Assembly (NCBI RefSeq): GCF_021044565.1
Contig: NZ_CP087997.1
Span: 3,410,001-3,474,000 of the forward strand
Reading direction: 5' to 3'
Length of the DNA stretch: 64,000 bases
Source of the DNA: Subtercola endophyticus
GTDB taxonomy: Bacteria > Actinomycetota > Actinomycetes > Actinomycetales > Microbacteriaceae
Positions 1-8,458 of this stretch are shown here, piece after piece; the first letter of the stretch is position 1, and each line of letters starts with the position of its first letter. The notes under the pieces were generated by a model. That model had not been told where the DNA came from, did no database searches, and worked only from the letters and a program-made list of their open reading frames with translations. The translations under genes and the position numbers were made by a program.

Positions 1-491
1 ATCCACGATCGAAGGAACGCGCGTTCTGGGCGGTCATCGCGACGGGTGTGTTACCGACCGAGGCTGGTGTCGCTATCGGCGTGTCTCCGGTCGCGGGCTC
101 GCGATGGTTCCGAGAATCAGGCGGTATGTCGCCTTATTCCTGGCCCGCGCCGTCGGGCCGTTACTTGTCATTAGCGGAACGCGAGGAGATCGCCATCCAG
201 AAGGCGTTAGGCAAGGGCGTTCGTCAGATCGCAGCGGTTCTCGGGCGTAACCCCTCGACGATCTCTCGTGAGTTGCGACGAAACGCGGCGACTCGCGGCG
301 GGAAACTCGACTATCGGGCATCCGTCGCGCAATGGAAAGCCGAGCTGTTTGCCAAACGACCAAAGCTCGCCAAGCTGGCCGCGAATCAGCGCCTGCGCAC
401 ATACGTTGAGGAACGTCTTGCGGGTGGTGTCGAGCGTCCCGACGGGACGTTCGTGCGTGGCCCTGGCACAGGATGTCTAACCCCGGGTTAA
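1..491 (+). pseudogene. IS30-family transposase fragment
   Basis: The reading frame is already open at the window edge and runs to a stop at 489-491. The N-terminal part has the helix-turn-helix of IS30 transposases: LSLAEREEIAIQ, then a recognition helix in the style of IAAVLGRNPSTISRELRRN. The DDE catalytic domain is missing. After about position 470 the protein loses resemblance and ends in a short unrelated tail where an IS3-like end begins. A full IS30 transposase would be roughly 320-400 residues or more, so this is an inactive remnant whose 5' part may lie outside the window. Confidence 0.8.
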
Positions 492-526
492 ATGGAGGTT
501 CTTGATTCCCTGGAAGGGTAAGAATC

Positions 527-670
527 GTGCCTGCGATGAAGAAGTATCCGCCCGAGTTGAAAGAGCGGGCTATCCGGTTGGTTTTGGACTCCGTTGACGA
601 GAACGGTGGCCGTCGTGGAGCCTTTGAAATCGATTGCGGGCAAGCACCCGTCGGTCGGCTGACTCAATAA
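527..670 (+). pseudogene. IS3-family OrfA fragment
   Basis: A 47-residue frame starts at a GTG (an ATG lies at 536). It opens with MKKYPPELKERAIRLVLD, the typical start of IS3-family OrfA helix-turn-helix proteins. After about 30 residues the similarity fades and the frame closes, so the recognition helix, leucine zipper and all of OrfB are absent. The upstream sequence TGTCTAACCCCGGG at 474-487 resembles an IS3-type terminus and abuts the cut IS30 gene, suggesting insertion into it followed by deletion. The family call rests on the N-terminal motif only. Confidence 0.65.
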
Positions 671-867
671 TTTCGAAACCCATCACTCTGTCTGACGGAG
701 GAGTGATAAACGTTGAGTTCCCTGCAGGCAACCAGGTGGCGATTTTCAAGGTCTCGGATTTGAGTTCCTGAAGTTGGACTGCTCAGGACGGGAGCCTCTG
801 ACCAGCCCCGTGTTAGATGCATCGTTGGGGGAAGTGTCTCGCGATTTCTGCCTGCACGGTCGGCAAA

Positions 868-918
868 AATGAACAGATAACTGTACAGATAGCTGCATAG
901 TTGTGTTAGCCTGGGGCC
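868..918 (+). promoter_or_regulatory. Putative MarR operator and leaderless promoter
   Basis: AT-rich sequence just before the marR start contains CAGATAACTGTACAGATAGC (874-893), with two CAGATA repeats and short inverted pieces. A -10-like TAGCCT at 907-912 lies six bases before the ATG, and no good Shine-Dalgarno is seen. This fits a leaderless, autoregulated marR transcript, but the operator call is inference. The rest of 671-867 holds no gene I can support and may be IS debris. Confidence 0.4.
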
Positions 919-1422
919 ATGAGCAAGCCAGCCGACACTTCGGGTTCCGCAACGGCAGCCGCCCCGCTTGCCCCGCACGCCGCACCCGCGCAGGTGGAGC
1001 ACGACACAACAGCCAGCGAGCTGCGGGTCGTGCTCGGCCAGCTGACGCGGCGCCTGCGCGAGCAGGGCAATGGAGGCAGCGACTACACGCATTCGCAGGG
1101 CAGTGCCCTGCTGAGGCTCGAGCGCGAAGGGCCGCAGACCATCAGCGACCTTGCAAGAGCCGAAGGCGTGAGGCCGCAGTCGATGGCGGCAATCGTTCAA
1201 TTCTTGCTCGAGGCAGGGTACATCGAAGGTTCGCCCGACCCGAAAGATGGGCGCAAGACGCTGCTTTCCATCACCGACGAGGCCCGCGCCAAGTTCGCGA
1301 GTGGGCGTCTCGCGAAAGAAGATTGGCTCTTTCGCACCATCAGAACCACGTTCACGGACGACGAGCGGCAGGCGCTCGCCACGAGCATCCCGTTGCTGCG
1401 GCGTCTCGCCACGTCGCCCTGA
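919..1422 (+). CDS. MarR-family transcriptional regulator
   Basis: A 167-residue winged-helix regulator. An Ala/Pro-rich N-terminus of about 35 residues precedes the MarR core: QGSALLRLEREGPQTISDLA, the recognition helix region VRPQSMAAIVQFLLEAGYI, and the wing DPKDGRKTLLSITDEA. MarR proteins usually repress efflux or detoxification genes and are released by small aromatic ligands. The next two genes on the strand are an isochorismatase-like hydrolase and a DHA2-type MFS exporter, which fits a locally acting, ligand-responsive regulator of that set. The promoter appears leaderless. The ligand is unknown. Confidence 0.9.
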   Translation: MSKPADTSGSATAAAPLAPHAAPAQVEHDTTASELRVVLGQLTRRLREQGNGGSDYTHSQGSALLRLEREGPQTISDLARAEGVRPQSMAAIVQFLLEAGYIEGSPDPKDGRKTLLSITDEARAKFASGRLAKEDWLFRTIRTTFTDDERQALATSIPLLRRLATSP

Positions 1423-1449
1423 CGCAAAGGCGTCTCGCCACGTCGCCCT
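1400..1449 (+). repeat. 21-bp direct duplication of the marR 3' end
   Basis: The last 21 bases before the marR stop (1400-1420, GGCGTCTCGCCACGTCGCCC...) are repeated exactly at 1429-1449, after the stop codon. Copies are eight bases apart. This looks like a small slippage or tandem duplication event and has no evident function. Confidence 0.75.
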
Positions 1450-1532
1450 AGCCGCCACCAGGCTGCCTTGCCCGATCTTTCGGGCGGCTTCGCCATGCCC
1501 GAAAACTACTTCATACAACACAAGGAGCCCCC

Positions 1533-2108
1533 ATGCCCATCACCGCCCTCGACGAACGTACCGCCCTCATCGTGATCGACCTGCAGGCCGGAATCGTGAA
1601 GATGCCGGTCATCCATCCCATCGACGAGGTCATCGCGCGTTCGGCCGCGCTCGCCACGGAGTTTCGCCGCCGCGGCCTGCCGGTCGTTCTCGTGAGCGTC
1701 GACGGCCGGCCCGGTGGGCGCACCGACGTCAACGGCGGCAGCGCGGGCACACCTTCGGCTTTTCCGGCCGATTGGCTTCCGCTTGTCGACGAGCTCGACC
1801 CGCAGCCTACGGACATTCGCGTCACGAAGCAGACGGGCAGCGCGTTCGTCAACACGGGCCTCGACGAGAAACTGAAGCAGCTCGGCGTCACCCAGGTGGT
1901 CGTCACGGGAGTCTCGACCAGCAACGGGGTCGAATCGACGGCGCTGTACGCGTTCAATCACGGCTACCACGTCACGATCCCGACGGATGCCGTGACCGAC
2001 GGAAGCGCAGAATCCCACTCCTACTCGGTCGGCACCCGCTTCCCGCGCATCGCCGAAACCGGCACCACCGACGAGGTGCTTGCACTGCTCGCCAGCGCCC
2101 GCTCATGA
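1533..2108 (+). CDS. Isochorismatase-like hydrolase lacking the usual cysteine
   Basis: A 191-residue Rossmann-like cysteine-hydrolase-fold protein. The N-terminal strand carries the conserved aspartate (TALIVIDLQAGIV), and the lysine region is DIRVTKQTGSAFVNTGLD. In the family the nucleophile sits in a 'GvaTdxCVesTAR' segment. Here that segment reads VVTGVSTSNGVESTALYAF, with glycine where cysteine is expected. Isochorismatase or amidase chemistry is therefore doubtful, although many annotated relatives share TSNGVEST. AGGAG lies before the ATG. The stop overlaps the start of the next gene (ATGA), so it is probably co-translated with the MFS exporter. Confidence 0.85.
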   Translation: MPITALDERTALIVIDLQAGIVKMPVIHPIDEVIARSAALATEFRRRGLPVVLVSVDGRPGGRTDVNGGSAGTPSAFPADWLPLVDELDPQPTDIRVTKQTGSAFVNTGLDEKLKQLGVTQVVVTGVSTSNGVESTALYAFNHGYHVTIPTDAVTDGSAESHSYSVGTRFPRIAETGTTDEVLALLASARS

Positions 2109-3661
2109 GCTCGCCCGTCGGGCCGTCGGGGCCCGCGGCAGCGAACGACGCCGAGGTGAATGCTCGCCCAGCCTCCGCAGCAGGAGCCCACCCGGAAACT
2201 GCGACACCAGACGATCGCGGCGGCGGAGCGGCACCGGATACGCCTACCGTGCCAGGAACCGCCTCGGGGCCCACCCCGGTTGCTGCGCCGCCCACTCCGC
2301 CCACCAAGCCCTTCGGCTGGCGCTTCACCGCACCCCTGCTGCTCGGCAGCACCCTCAACCCGATCAACTCGTCGATGCTCGCCACCGGGCTCGTTTCGAT
2401 CGGCCTCGACTTCCACACCGGCCCCGGCCAGACCGCCACGCTCATCTCGGTGCTCTACCTCTGCAGCGCCATCATGCAGCCCACCATGGGCAAACTCTCG
2501 ACGCTCTTCGGGCCCCGCCGGGTGTTTCTGGCGGGCATCATCATTCTGTTCGTGGCGGGCGTGATCGGTGCCACGGCGCCCGCGTTCGGCGTTCTCGTGA
2601 TCTCGCGCGCCCTCATCGGCATCGGCACCTCGGCCGCCTACCCCACCGCCATGGCTCTCGTGCGCCGTCGCGCCGACAGCGTCAACATGGGCGTGCCGAC
2701 CCGGGTGCTCGGCAACTTCTCGATCGCCGCGCAGATCACCACGGTGTTCGGCCTGCCGCTCGGCGGTGTGCTCGCCGGAACCTTCGGCTGGCGTGCGCTG
2801 TTCTTCGTGAACATTCCCCTGGCACTCGTCACGTTCGTGCTCACTCTGGTCGGCGTGGCGAAAGACGAGCGGATGCCGCGCAGCAGCCGAGGCTCGATCC
2901 TTCGCGCGGTGGATGTGCCGGGCATCCTGCTGTTCGCCGGTGCAGTCACGAGCGGGCTGCTGTTTCTCGGCAGCCTGGCGTCGCCCACGTGGTGGCTGCT
3001 GCCGGTGGTGGTCGTGGTGCTGGCGGCGTTCTTGCTGTGGGAGCGCCGAGCATCCAGCCCTCTGATCGACGTGCGGATGCTCGGGGCCAACCGTCCGCTG
3101 CAGAGAACGTATCTGCGGCAGACGCTCGTTTCACTGGGCATCTACTCGACCCTGTACGGCACGAGTCAGTGGATGGAGCAGTCCGCCGGCCTCACTCCCA
3201 CCGAGGTGGGGCTCGTGCTGCTGCCGCTCTCGGGCTTGAGCATCATCATCGCGCGGGTCGTGTCGCGCCGGGGCTGGGTGCGCTGGCCGCTCATTCTCGC
3301 GGGTGTCGCGCTGCTGCTTTCGGCGCTGGTGATGCTGTTCGTCACGGGGTCGTCGGGCATCCTGGTGCTCATCGGCATGTCGCTGCTGCTCGGTTTCGTG
3401 AACGGATTCAGCGGATTCGCCAACCAGGCCGCCCTGTACACGCAGGCGCCGGCGGGCGAGATCGCGGTCGCGTCGGGGCTGTACCGCACGTTCGCCTACA
3501 TCGGAGCGATCTTCTCCTCGAGCCTCATCAGCATCACCTTCGGTGCCGAGGCGACGGATGCCGGGTTGCACGTCTTGGCGTGGGTGCTCGGCGGTATCGG
3601 GGCTCTCGTGCTGCTGCTCGCCGTGTTCGACCGCGCCATTCCCGCGGTGGCGGCCAAGTAG
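2105..3661 (+). CDS. MFS drug exporter, DHA2-like (14 predicted TM)
   Basis: An inner-membrane transporter of 518 residues with a 70-residue Pro/Ala/Thr-rich cytoplasmic N-terminus, then about 14 hydrophobic helices, as expected for the DHA2 (QacA/EmrB-like) branch. Motif A-like sequence GKLSTLFGPRRVFLAG follows helix 2, and a motif C-like segment lies near GLPLGGVLAGTFGWRALFFV. The ATG at 2105 overlaps the hydrolase stop. The same frame is open far upstream, but that part is out-of-frame sequence over marR. With MarR and the hydrolase it forms a three-gene efflux/detoxification operon. Substrate unknown. Confidence 0.88.
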   Translation: MSSPVGPSGPAAANDAEVNARPASAAGAHPETATPDDRGGGAAPDTPTVPGTASGPTPVAAPPTPPTKPFGWRFTAPLLLGSTLNPINSSMLATGLVSIGLDFHTGPGQTATLISVLYLCSAIMQPTMGKLSTLFGPRRVFLAGIIILFVAGVIGATAPAFGVLVISRALIGIGTSAAYPTAMALVRRRADSVNMGVPTRVLGNFSIAAQITTVFGLPLGGVLAGTFGWRALFFVNIPLALVTFVLTLVGVAKDERMPRSSRGSILRAVDVPGILLFAGAVTSGLLFLGSLASPTWWLLPVVVVVLAAFLLWERRASSPLIDVRMLGANRPLQRTYLRQTLVSLGIYSTLYGTSQWMEQSAGLTPTEVGLVLLPLSGLSIIIARVVSRRGWVRWPLILAGVALLLSALVMLFVTGSSGILVLIGMSLLLGFVNGFSGFANQAALYTQAPAGEIAVASGLYRTFAYIGAIFSSSLISITFGAEATDAGLHVLAWVLGGIGALVLLLAVFDRAIPAVAAK

Positions 3662-3686
3662 CTGCTGCCGCGCCCGCGCTGCTGGT

Positions 3687-3752
3687 GAGAGAAGCCGGGA
3701 CGGACGAGAGAAGCCGGTGCAAGGGCTTCTCTCGTCTCGACAGTCTTCTCTC
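3687..3752 (+). terminator. Nested hairpin (repeat family C) after the MFS gene
   Basis: GACGAGAGAAGCC (3703-3715) pairs perfectly with GGCTTCTCTCGTC (3724-3736) across an 8-base loop. An outer pair GAGAGAAG (3687-3694) / CTTCTCTC (3745-3752) encloses it. There is no clear U-run. It may terminate the MFS transcript. The same stem and loop sequence recurs at 29670-29707, so it also belongs to an interspersed repeat family. Confidence 0.6.
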
Positions 3753-3794
3753 GGTGGCGCTGAGGCCGAGGTGGGCTACTGGCAGGATGGAGGC

Positions 3795-5153
3795 ATGGAG
3801 CCTTCGCGCGAGATCTGGGTCGGAACGTACACGACTGATTCGGGGCGTGATGGGGTCGGGATCGGGGCGCTGCGCCTGAGCTCAGGTGGCGCGGTGCGCG
3901 CAGATGCAGCCGTGAACGGTGTGCCTGCCACGGTCGCCGGAGATGGCGCCACCGGCTCGGCAGGCGCGACCGTCGAGGTGGGCGGAGATGCCGTGACTGG
4001 CGCCGCTGCCTCGCCAGGCGTGATCGCCGCGGTGGCCGGAGATGCCGTCACTGGCATCACCGCCTCGACCGGCGTGACCGCCGAGTGGCTCGGCCGGGCG
4101 GTGGAGGCTCCGTCGCCCTCGTTTGTGGCCGTGCATCCATCGCTGCCCATCGTCTACGCGGTCGCCGAGCGCGCCGAAACCGTTGCCGCCTATCGCCGCG
4201 TCGATGCGAGCGTGGCCGGTGGCGTCGGCGCCGGTGACACCAGCGCAACCGAGAGCGTCAGAGAACCCACCGGTGTGCCGCAGCTCGAGCCGTTCGGCGA
4301 GCCGTGGCCAGCGGGCGCGGCCGTCTGCCACATTTCCGTCGACCCGCAAGGCCGATACGCCGTCGCCTGCTGCTGGGGCGACGGCCAGGTGGTGCTCTAC
4401 GAGCTCGACTCCGACGGCGCCATCGTCGATCGTTTCGTCGGCACTCCCGCGACCGACCCGCACGCTGAGGCCGCCGCTGCCGAGGCAGATGTGGCCGGGA
4501 TGCTCGCCCGCACCGGCTTCGCTGCGCGCACCAGTCGCGCGCATTGTTCTCTCGTGCTGCCCGACGGCCGCATCATGACCACCGACCTCGGCTTCGACCT
4601 CGTGCGCGTCTGGACGTTCGTTCCCGGCGCCGGCCTCGCCCTCGACCACGAACTCGAGCTGCCGTTCTGGTCGGGCCCGCGGCACCTCGTGGCGCACCCC
4701 AACGGATCCGTGCTCATCGTCACCGAGTACTCCGTCGAGGTCGTCGTGCTCACGCCGCAACCCGCCGGCAGCGCGGAGCCCGCGGCCTCGGGCCTGCCCC
4801 GGTACACGGTTGCCCAGATCTCACCTGCGACCGCCCGGGGCGCCCGACCACTCGACGGTGGCGCCGAGATCGCCCTCAGCGATGACGCCCGTTTCGTGTA
4901 CGTGACGGTACGCGGGTCGAACAGCGTCACGACTCTGCGAGTGGATGATCGGGGTCACGTGCATCCGCTCGCCGATCTCTCGACCGGGGGCGACTGGCCC
5001 CGTCATCACGTCGTGCTGGGTTCCGCACTGCTCATCGCCCACGAACGCTCGAGCCAGGTCACCCTCTTCGCCCTGGATGCGTCTTCAGGCCTCCCGTCGG
5101 GCCCCACCCAGCAACTCGCCGTCGAGGCCCCCACCGCCCTGATTCCCGCCTGA
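3795..5153 (+). CDS. Lactonase-family beta-propeller (6-phosphogluconolactonase-like)
   Basis: A 452-residue protein resembling the YbhE/Pgl seven-bladed beta-propeller lactonases. It opens with EIWVGTYTTDSGRDGVGIGA and contains blade motifs such as PSFVAVHPSLPIVYAVAE, HISVDPQGRYAVACCWGDG and ALSDDARFVYVTVRGSNSV. Residues about 40-95 hold an inserted stretch of three degenerate 18-residue Gly/Ala/Val/Thr repeats containing GDAVTG, absent from ordinary members and probably a recent minisatellite in a loop. The ATG at 3795 follows GGAGGC closely. The gene stands alone between two hairpins. Hydrolysis of 6-phosphogluconolactone is the family role, but this subgroup is often of unproven substrate. 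Confidence 0.8.
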   Translation: MEPSREIWVGTYTTDSGRDGVGIGALRLSSGGAVRADAAVNGVPATVAGDGATGSAGATVEVGGDAVTGAAASPGVIAAVAGDAVTGITASTGVTAEWLGRAVEAPSPSFVAVHPSLPIVYAVAERAETVAAYRRVDASVAGGVGAGDTSATESVREPTGVPQLEPFGEPWPAGAAVCHISVDPQGRYAVACCWGDGQVVLYELDSDGAIVDRFVGTPATDPHAEAAAAEADVAGMLARTGFAARTSRAHCSLVLPDGRIMTTDLGFDLVRVWTFVPGAGLALDHELELPFWSGPRHLVAHPNGSVLIVTEYSVEVVVLTPQPAGSAEPAASGLPRYTVAQISPATARGARPLDGGAEIALSDDARFVYVTVRGSNSVTTLRVDDRGHVHPLADLSTGGDWPRHHVVLGSALLIAHERSSQVTLFALDASSGLPSGPTQQLAVEAPTALIPA

Positions 5154-5278
5154 CACCCCGCGGAACCTGCTCGCCGGGGCCGGTTGGCTGGGGGTGCTCG
5201 ACATCGATCCTCGATTGCGCAAACCACCCGCTGGTCGCGCTCGGATCGCTCCGAGCCCGACAGCGGGAGCCGAATGAC

Positions 5279-5315
5279 CGCGAGCCCGGCCTCGTGGGGA
5301 GAAGCCGGGCTCGCG
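5279..5315. terminator. Bidirectional hairpin between convergent genes
   Basis: CGCGAGCCCGGC (5279-5290) and GCCGGGCTCGCG (5304-5315) form a perfect 12-bp stem with a 13-base loop. It lies in the 261-bp gap between the lactonase gene and the convergent surface-protein gene. No U-run is seen. The rest of the gap holds nothing else I can support. Confidence 0.5.
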
Positions 5316-5414
5316 GAGTCGGGATGGCGTCGAACGGCGGTGACCGCTGGGTGGTCGCGCCGGTTCTGGCGGAGGGATTTCTGGCGGAAGAGGCTCTGGC
5401 GGGGCGCCTTACCT

Positions 5415-6596
5415 CTACCGGCGGCGGCCGCGTTGCACGGAGCGGCGGTACGCCAGCGCGAGCAGAAGCACGGCGGCTCCGAGCGACGTCGCCGCCGCCC
5501 CGATGAGTACCGGGCTCTGCGTGGCGAGGCCCGTGCTCGCGAGCTGTGCGTCGGCGCTCGAAGACCCGCCGGTTCCGCCGCCGCTACCGCCGATGCCCGC
5601 GCTGCTTCCGGTTCCGGTTCCGGTTCCGCTGCCGCCCGAGCCCGCCCCACCTGACCCGCCGGTGCCCGGCGTCGGGGTCGGAGTGGCCGTCGGGGGAGCA
5701 GTGGGCGGACTCGTCGGAGGCGACGTCGGCGGAACGACAGCCGTCGCCGCCCCGGTCAGAGCTGTCTCGACGATCACGCTCGGCGGCTCGGGATCGTTCG
5801 TGGCCTGCGTACCGACGATTCTGAGCACTCCCGACATTGTCTCCTCGCCCGCCGGTGCGTATGTCAGATCGAATGTCGCCGAAGCGCCGGGGATATAGTC
5901 GGCTCCTGCATCTCCGAATGACGAGTTTGAGATGGTGACGTCAGGTATCGGCGTGCCCGATGTATTCACGACCGAGATGCCACTGTTCTTGAATCGAAGC
6001 GGGATGATGCCGTCGTTGACCAGAGTGATCGTCTGGGTGGTCGATTTGCCGACAGTTACCGACCCGAAGTGCACCGGGGCGCCGACGATTTCGAAGTGCG
6101 CAGGGTCGGTCGCGAGCGACTGGCCCTGGAAGCTGAGTACAAGGGAGATCGGCGTATCAGTGTGGTCGGCATCGGTGACCGCGACGGTGATGTCTTGCCG
6201 GGAGTTGGTGCCAGCCGAGGGAGCAGTGTACGAGACCGTGAAGCTGGCGACTCCGAGATGATGCACGCGGTCGGTAGAGCTGAACGTGAAGTTGCCGGCC
6301 GTGAAAGGAGTGGTGAGCAGCCCCAGCGTCGACGGATCGATTCGAATGTCGTCGTCACCCGTGTTCAGCAGGTCGAAGCGCTGGGTGACCACCGTGCCTT
6401 GCTTTACCGCACCGAAGTCGGTGTGGCCCGAAGCGACGGCGATGTCGAATGGGGCCGCCTGAGCGGGCGTTGCGACACCGACGACGGCAGCAGCGATCGC
6501 TGTGACACCGAGAAGTACGGCCGCGGGCCGTGCGACGCCGCGCGCCCGCAATACACGAGGGGACGAGCGTCGCCATAGTCGAGAGAGAAGAGCCAT
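5415..6596 (-). CDS. Sortase-anchored surface protein with Ig-like repeats (LAxTG)
   Basis: A 393-residue exported protein. Residues 1-47 form a signal peptide ending PAQA. Two immunoglobulin-like 'choice-of-anchor D' or ASPM/SPD-2/Hydin-type repeats follow (about 50-150 and 155-270), each opening with a 'DFGAVKQGTVVTQRFDLLNTG' or 'HFGSVTVGKSTTQTITLVND' pattern. A Pro/Thr then Gly/Ser-rich wall-spanning linker covers about 275-348. The C-terminus is a sorting signal: LASTG (352-356), a hydrophobic helix and a basic tail. LAxTG is typical of actinobacterial sortase E substrates. It is probably covalently attached to peptidoglycan and displayed outside. The sortase is not in this window. Binding partner unknown. 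Confidence 0.82.
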   Translation of the reverse strand: MALLSRLWRRSSPRVLRARGVARPAAVLLGVTAIAAAVVGVATPAQAAPFDIAVASGHTDFGAVKQGTVVTQRFDLLNTGDDDIRIDPSTLGLLTTPFTAGNFTFSSTDRVHHLGVASFTVSYTAPSAGTNSRQDITVAVTDADHTDTPISLVLSFQGQSLATDPAHFEIVGAPVHFGSVTVGKSTTQTITLVNDGIIPLRFKNSGISVVNTSGTPIPDVTISNSSFGDAGADYIPGASATFDLTYAPAGEETMSGVLRIVGTQATNDPEPPSVIVETALTGAATAVVPPTSPPTSPPTAPPTATPTPTPGTGGSGGAGSGGSGTGTGTGSSAGIGGSGGGTGGSSSADAQLASTGLATQSPVLIGAAATSLGAAVLLLALAYRRSVQRGRRR

Positions 6597-6670
6597 GCGA
6601 TCCGCACTTTCGGTTCGTAAGTTGGTGAGCTTACGTCACGATAGTACAAAGGCGAACTTTACTCAAATAG

Positions 6671-8227
6671 CTACTTCGCGCGGGGAGGCTCGCCCCCGTC
6701 GGAGATGACTTCGGTGTCGCGTTCCGCGATCACGAGCGTGTCTGCGTCGCCAGCCGCAGCCTCCGGAACCACTTCGGCCAGAGCATCCACCCGCCCCTCC
6801 GCCGCAACCTCCTCCGCCGCACTCGCAGCCACCGCCTCCGAGGGAGTCAACTTGTCGGCCGGCACCAGCTCATCGACCGGCCGCTGCAGCAACTCCACCA
6901 GAATCAGCACGATGACGGCGCCGAAGAGGGTCCAGAAGATGCCCGCGGGCGTGATCGGCCGGTTCAGCAGAATGATGAGCGCCCCGATCACCGCCACCGC
7001 GGCCCGGATGACGTAGCGCAGCTTGTAGACCCATTCGCCGAACACGCCCGTCGTGAATCCGCGAGACGCCGCGGCACCACGCAACCACGCGGCGCCCGAC
7101 GCCGCCAGCGAACGGAGCGCTCGAGGCGCACGATACGGCCCCGCAAGCCAGCCCACGACAGCCACCACCACCGCGAGCACAGCGATTGCCGTCGCACTGC
7201 TCGACACCAGCGAGAGAATGTGCGTGTAGAGCGTGTCGGCGACATCGCTCGGTATGTACGTCGGAGACACCGCCCCGATGAAGATGATGTGCCCGATCGC
7301 GACCCCCGACGCCGTGGCGATCATCGCCAGAGCGAGCGCCACCGCGGCCCAGATCAGCGCAAGCGACCGCCGCCGCGCCACGAGAACGCCCGCGATCAAG
7401 AACAGCAGAGCGATCCACGGCAGCCAGGATCCTACGGCGATCGCCAGGTTGTAACCGAGCTGCGCCTGCACGACCGAATCCGATTGGGCGATCACGATCG
7501 TCTGATTGATGTCGGGAATCTGCGCCGCGAACGTCACCCCGCGATCGACGAGCACCTGTTTCACCTGGGCGATGATCGGCCCGAGGGCGATTCCGACCTG
7601 CCCGTTGCCGTCGATGGTGAGCGCCGAATTCGGGTTGTTCTGCATCGCAGAGATGAGCTGATCGTGACTGGTGGTGAGCGCCTGCCGCCACACGTCCGCG
7701 AACGCATCCGACTGAACGAACGCACTCACTGCGTTCGTCATGACGCTCCGGATGCCGTTGGCCGCCACTCCCTTGAACGAATCCAGTGCCGTGGTCGCTG
7801 CCGGCCCCAGACCGAGGCCTGAGATCGAGTCGAACACGTCAGAGGTGAGCTTGTCGATGTCGATCTTCTGGTCGATCGCTGACACCACCTCGGTGGTCAC
7901 GTAGGCCTGCACGGCAGGATCCTTGGCGAGCGGAGCGAAGGTATCGACGAACGTCGTGGTGTCGGCGAGCTGCAGCTTGGCCCAGTTCGCCACAATAGCG
8001 ACGGGCGAGAGCAGCGCGCCGATGAGGATGAGCACGGTCGCGAGCAGGGTCCAGCCGCGACCGCGCGGCTTGCGCACGCGCGGCTCACCAGAGCCGGAAC
8101 CGCCGCCCCGGGCATCCGGAACCGCCGCCTGCACCGAGGCGACCTGCAACTCGTCGCGCAACGTGGTGTTCTCGTCGCGCAGTTGCTCGACGAGCTGCTC
8201 GAGTTGCGCCTTCGTCAGCTGTGCCAT
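6671..8227 (-). CDS. Large membrane protein with N-terminal coiled coil
   Basis: A 518-residue integral membrane protein of unknown function. It starts with a short coiled coil (LTKAQLEQLVEQLRDENTTL) and a basic Gly-rich stretch, then one TM helix near residue 60. A roughly 200-residue extracytoplasmic part follows (DTTTFVDTFAPLAKDPAVQAYV...), then about five TM helices and an acidic Ala/Glu-rich cytoplasmic tail. An upstream in-frame Met gives 18 more residues, but the one chosen directly precedes the coiled coil. Similar proteins occur widely in actinobacteria as hypothetical membrane proteins. It is transcribed alone. No enzyme motif is visible. Confidence 0.75.
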   Translation of the reverse strand: MAQLTKAQLEQLVEQLRDENTTLRDELQVASVQAAVPDARGGGSGSGEPRVRKPRGRGWTLLATVLILIGALLSPVAIVANWAKLQLADTTTFVDTFAPLAKDPAVQAYVTTEVVSAIDQKIDIDKLTSDVFDSISGLGLGPAATTALDSFKGVAANGIRSVMTNAVSAFVQSDAFADVWRQALTTSHDQLISAMQNNPNSALTIDGNGQVGIALGPIIAQVKQVLVDRGVTFAAQIPDINQTIVIAQSDSVVQAQLGYNLAIAVGSWLPWIALLFLIAGVLVARRRSLALIWAAVALALAMIATASGVAIGHIIFIGAVSPTYIPSDVADTLYTHILSLVSSSATAIAVLAVVVAVVGWLAGPYRAPRALRSLAASGAAWLRGAAASRGFTTGVFGEWVYKLRYVIRAAVAVIGALIILLNRPITPAGIFWTLFGAVIVLILVELLQRPVDELVPADKLTPSEAVAASAAEEVAAEGRVDALAEVVPEAAAGDADTLVIAERDTEVISDGGEPPRAK

Positions 8228-8365
8228 GTGTGCCGCCCCGTTCTGCCCCGCACCGCACGACTGCGATCGGCGGCTGCTCACTTGAACAGTATCGCCAAGG
8301 CGACGGCGGGCGGGAGAGAAAAGTCACACGTCATCCGAAGCGGATGATCGCCGGCGGCGGCGCCG

Positions 8366-8448
8366 GGCGAAGTGGATGCTCGGGGTGTGGCCGCGCCGGC
8401 GAAGTGGATGCTCGGGGTGTGGCCGCGCCCGGCGAAGCGGATGCCCGC
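8366..8448. repeat. 32-bp tandem repeat, 2.5 copies
   Basis: Unit GGCGAAGTGGATGCTCGGGG... starts at 8366, 8398 and, truncated and diverged, 8431. It fills most of the 231-bp gap between the SDR gene end and the upstream membrane-protein gene. It is a minisatellite with no open frame of its own. It contains the GGATGC hexamer that is common in this genome. Confidence 0.75.
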
Positions 8449-8458
8449 CGCTTACGTC

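Noticed and set aside
2080..3879. A 599-residue open frame overlapping the MFS gene in another frame
   Set aside because: Arg/His-rich composition, no motif, and it lies wholly over a well-supported transporter. It is a GC-bias shadow.
8366..8448. GGATGC-containing repeats as a sign of a special uptake or segregation sequence
   Set aside because: GGATGC is frequent throughout the window, inside and outside genes; without whole-genome counts and strand bias no role can be claimed.
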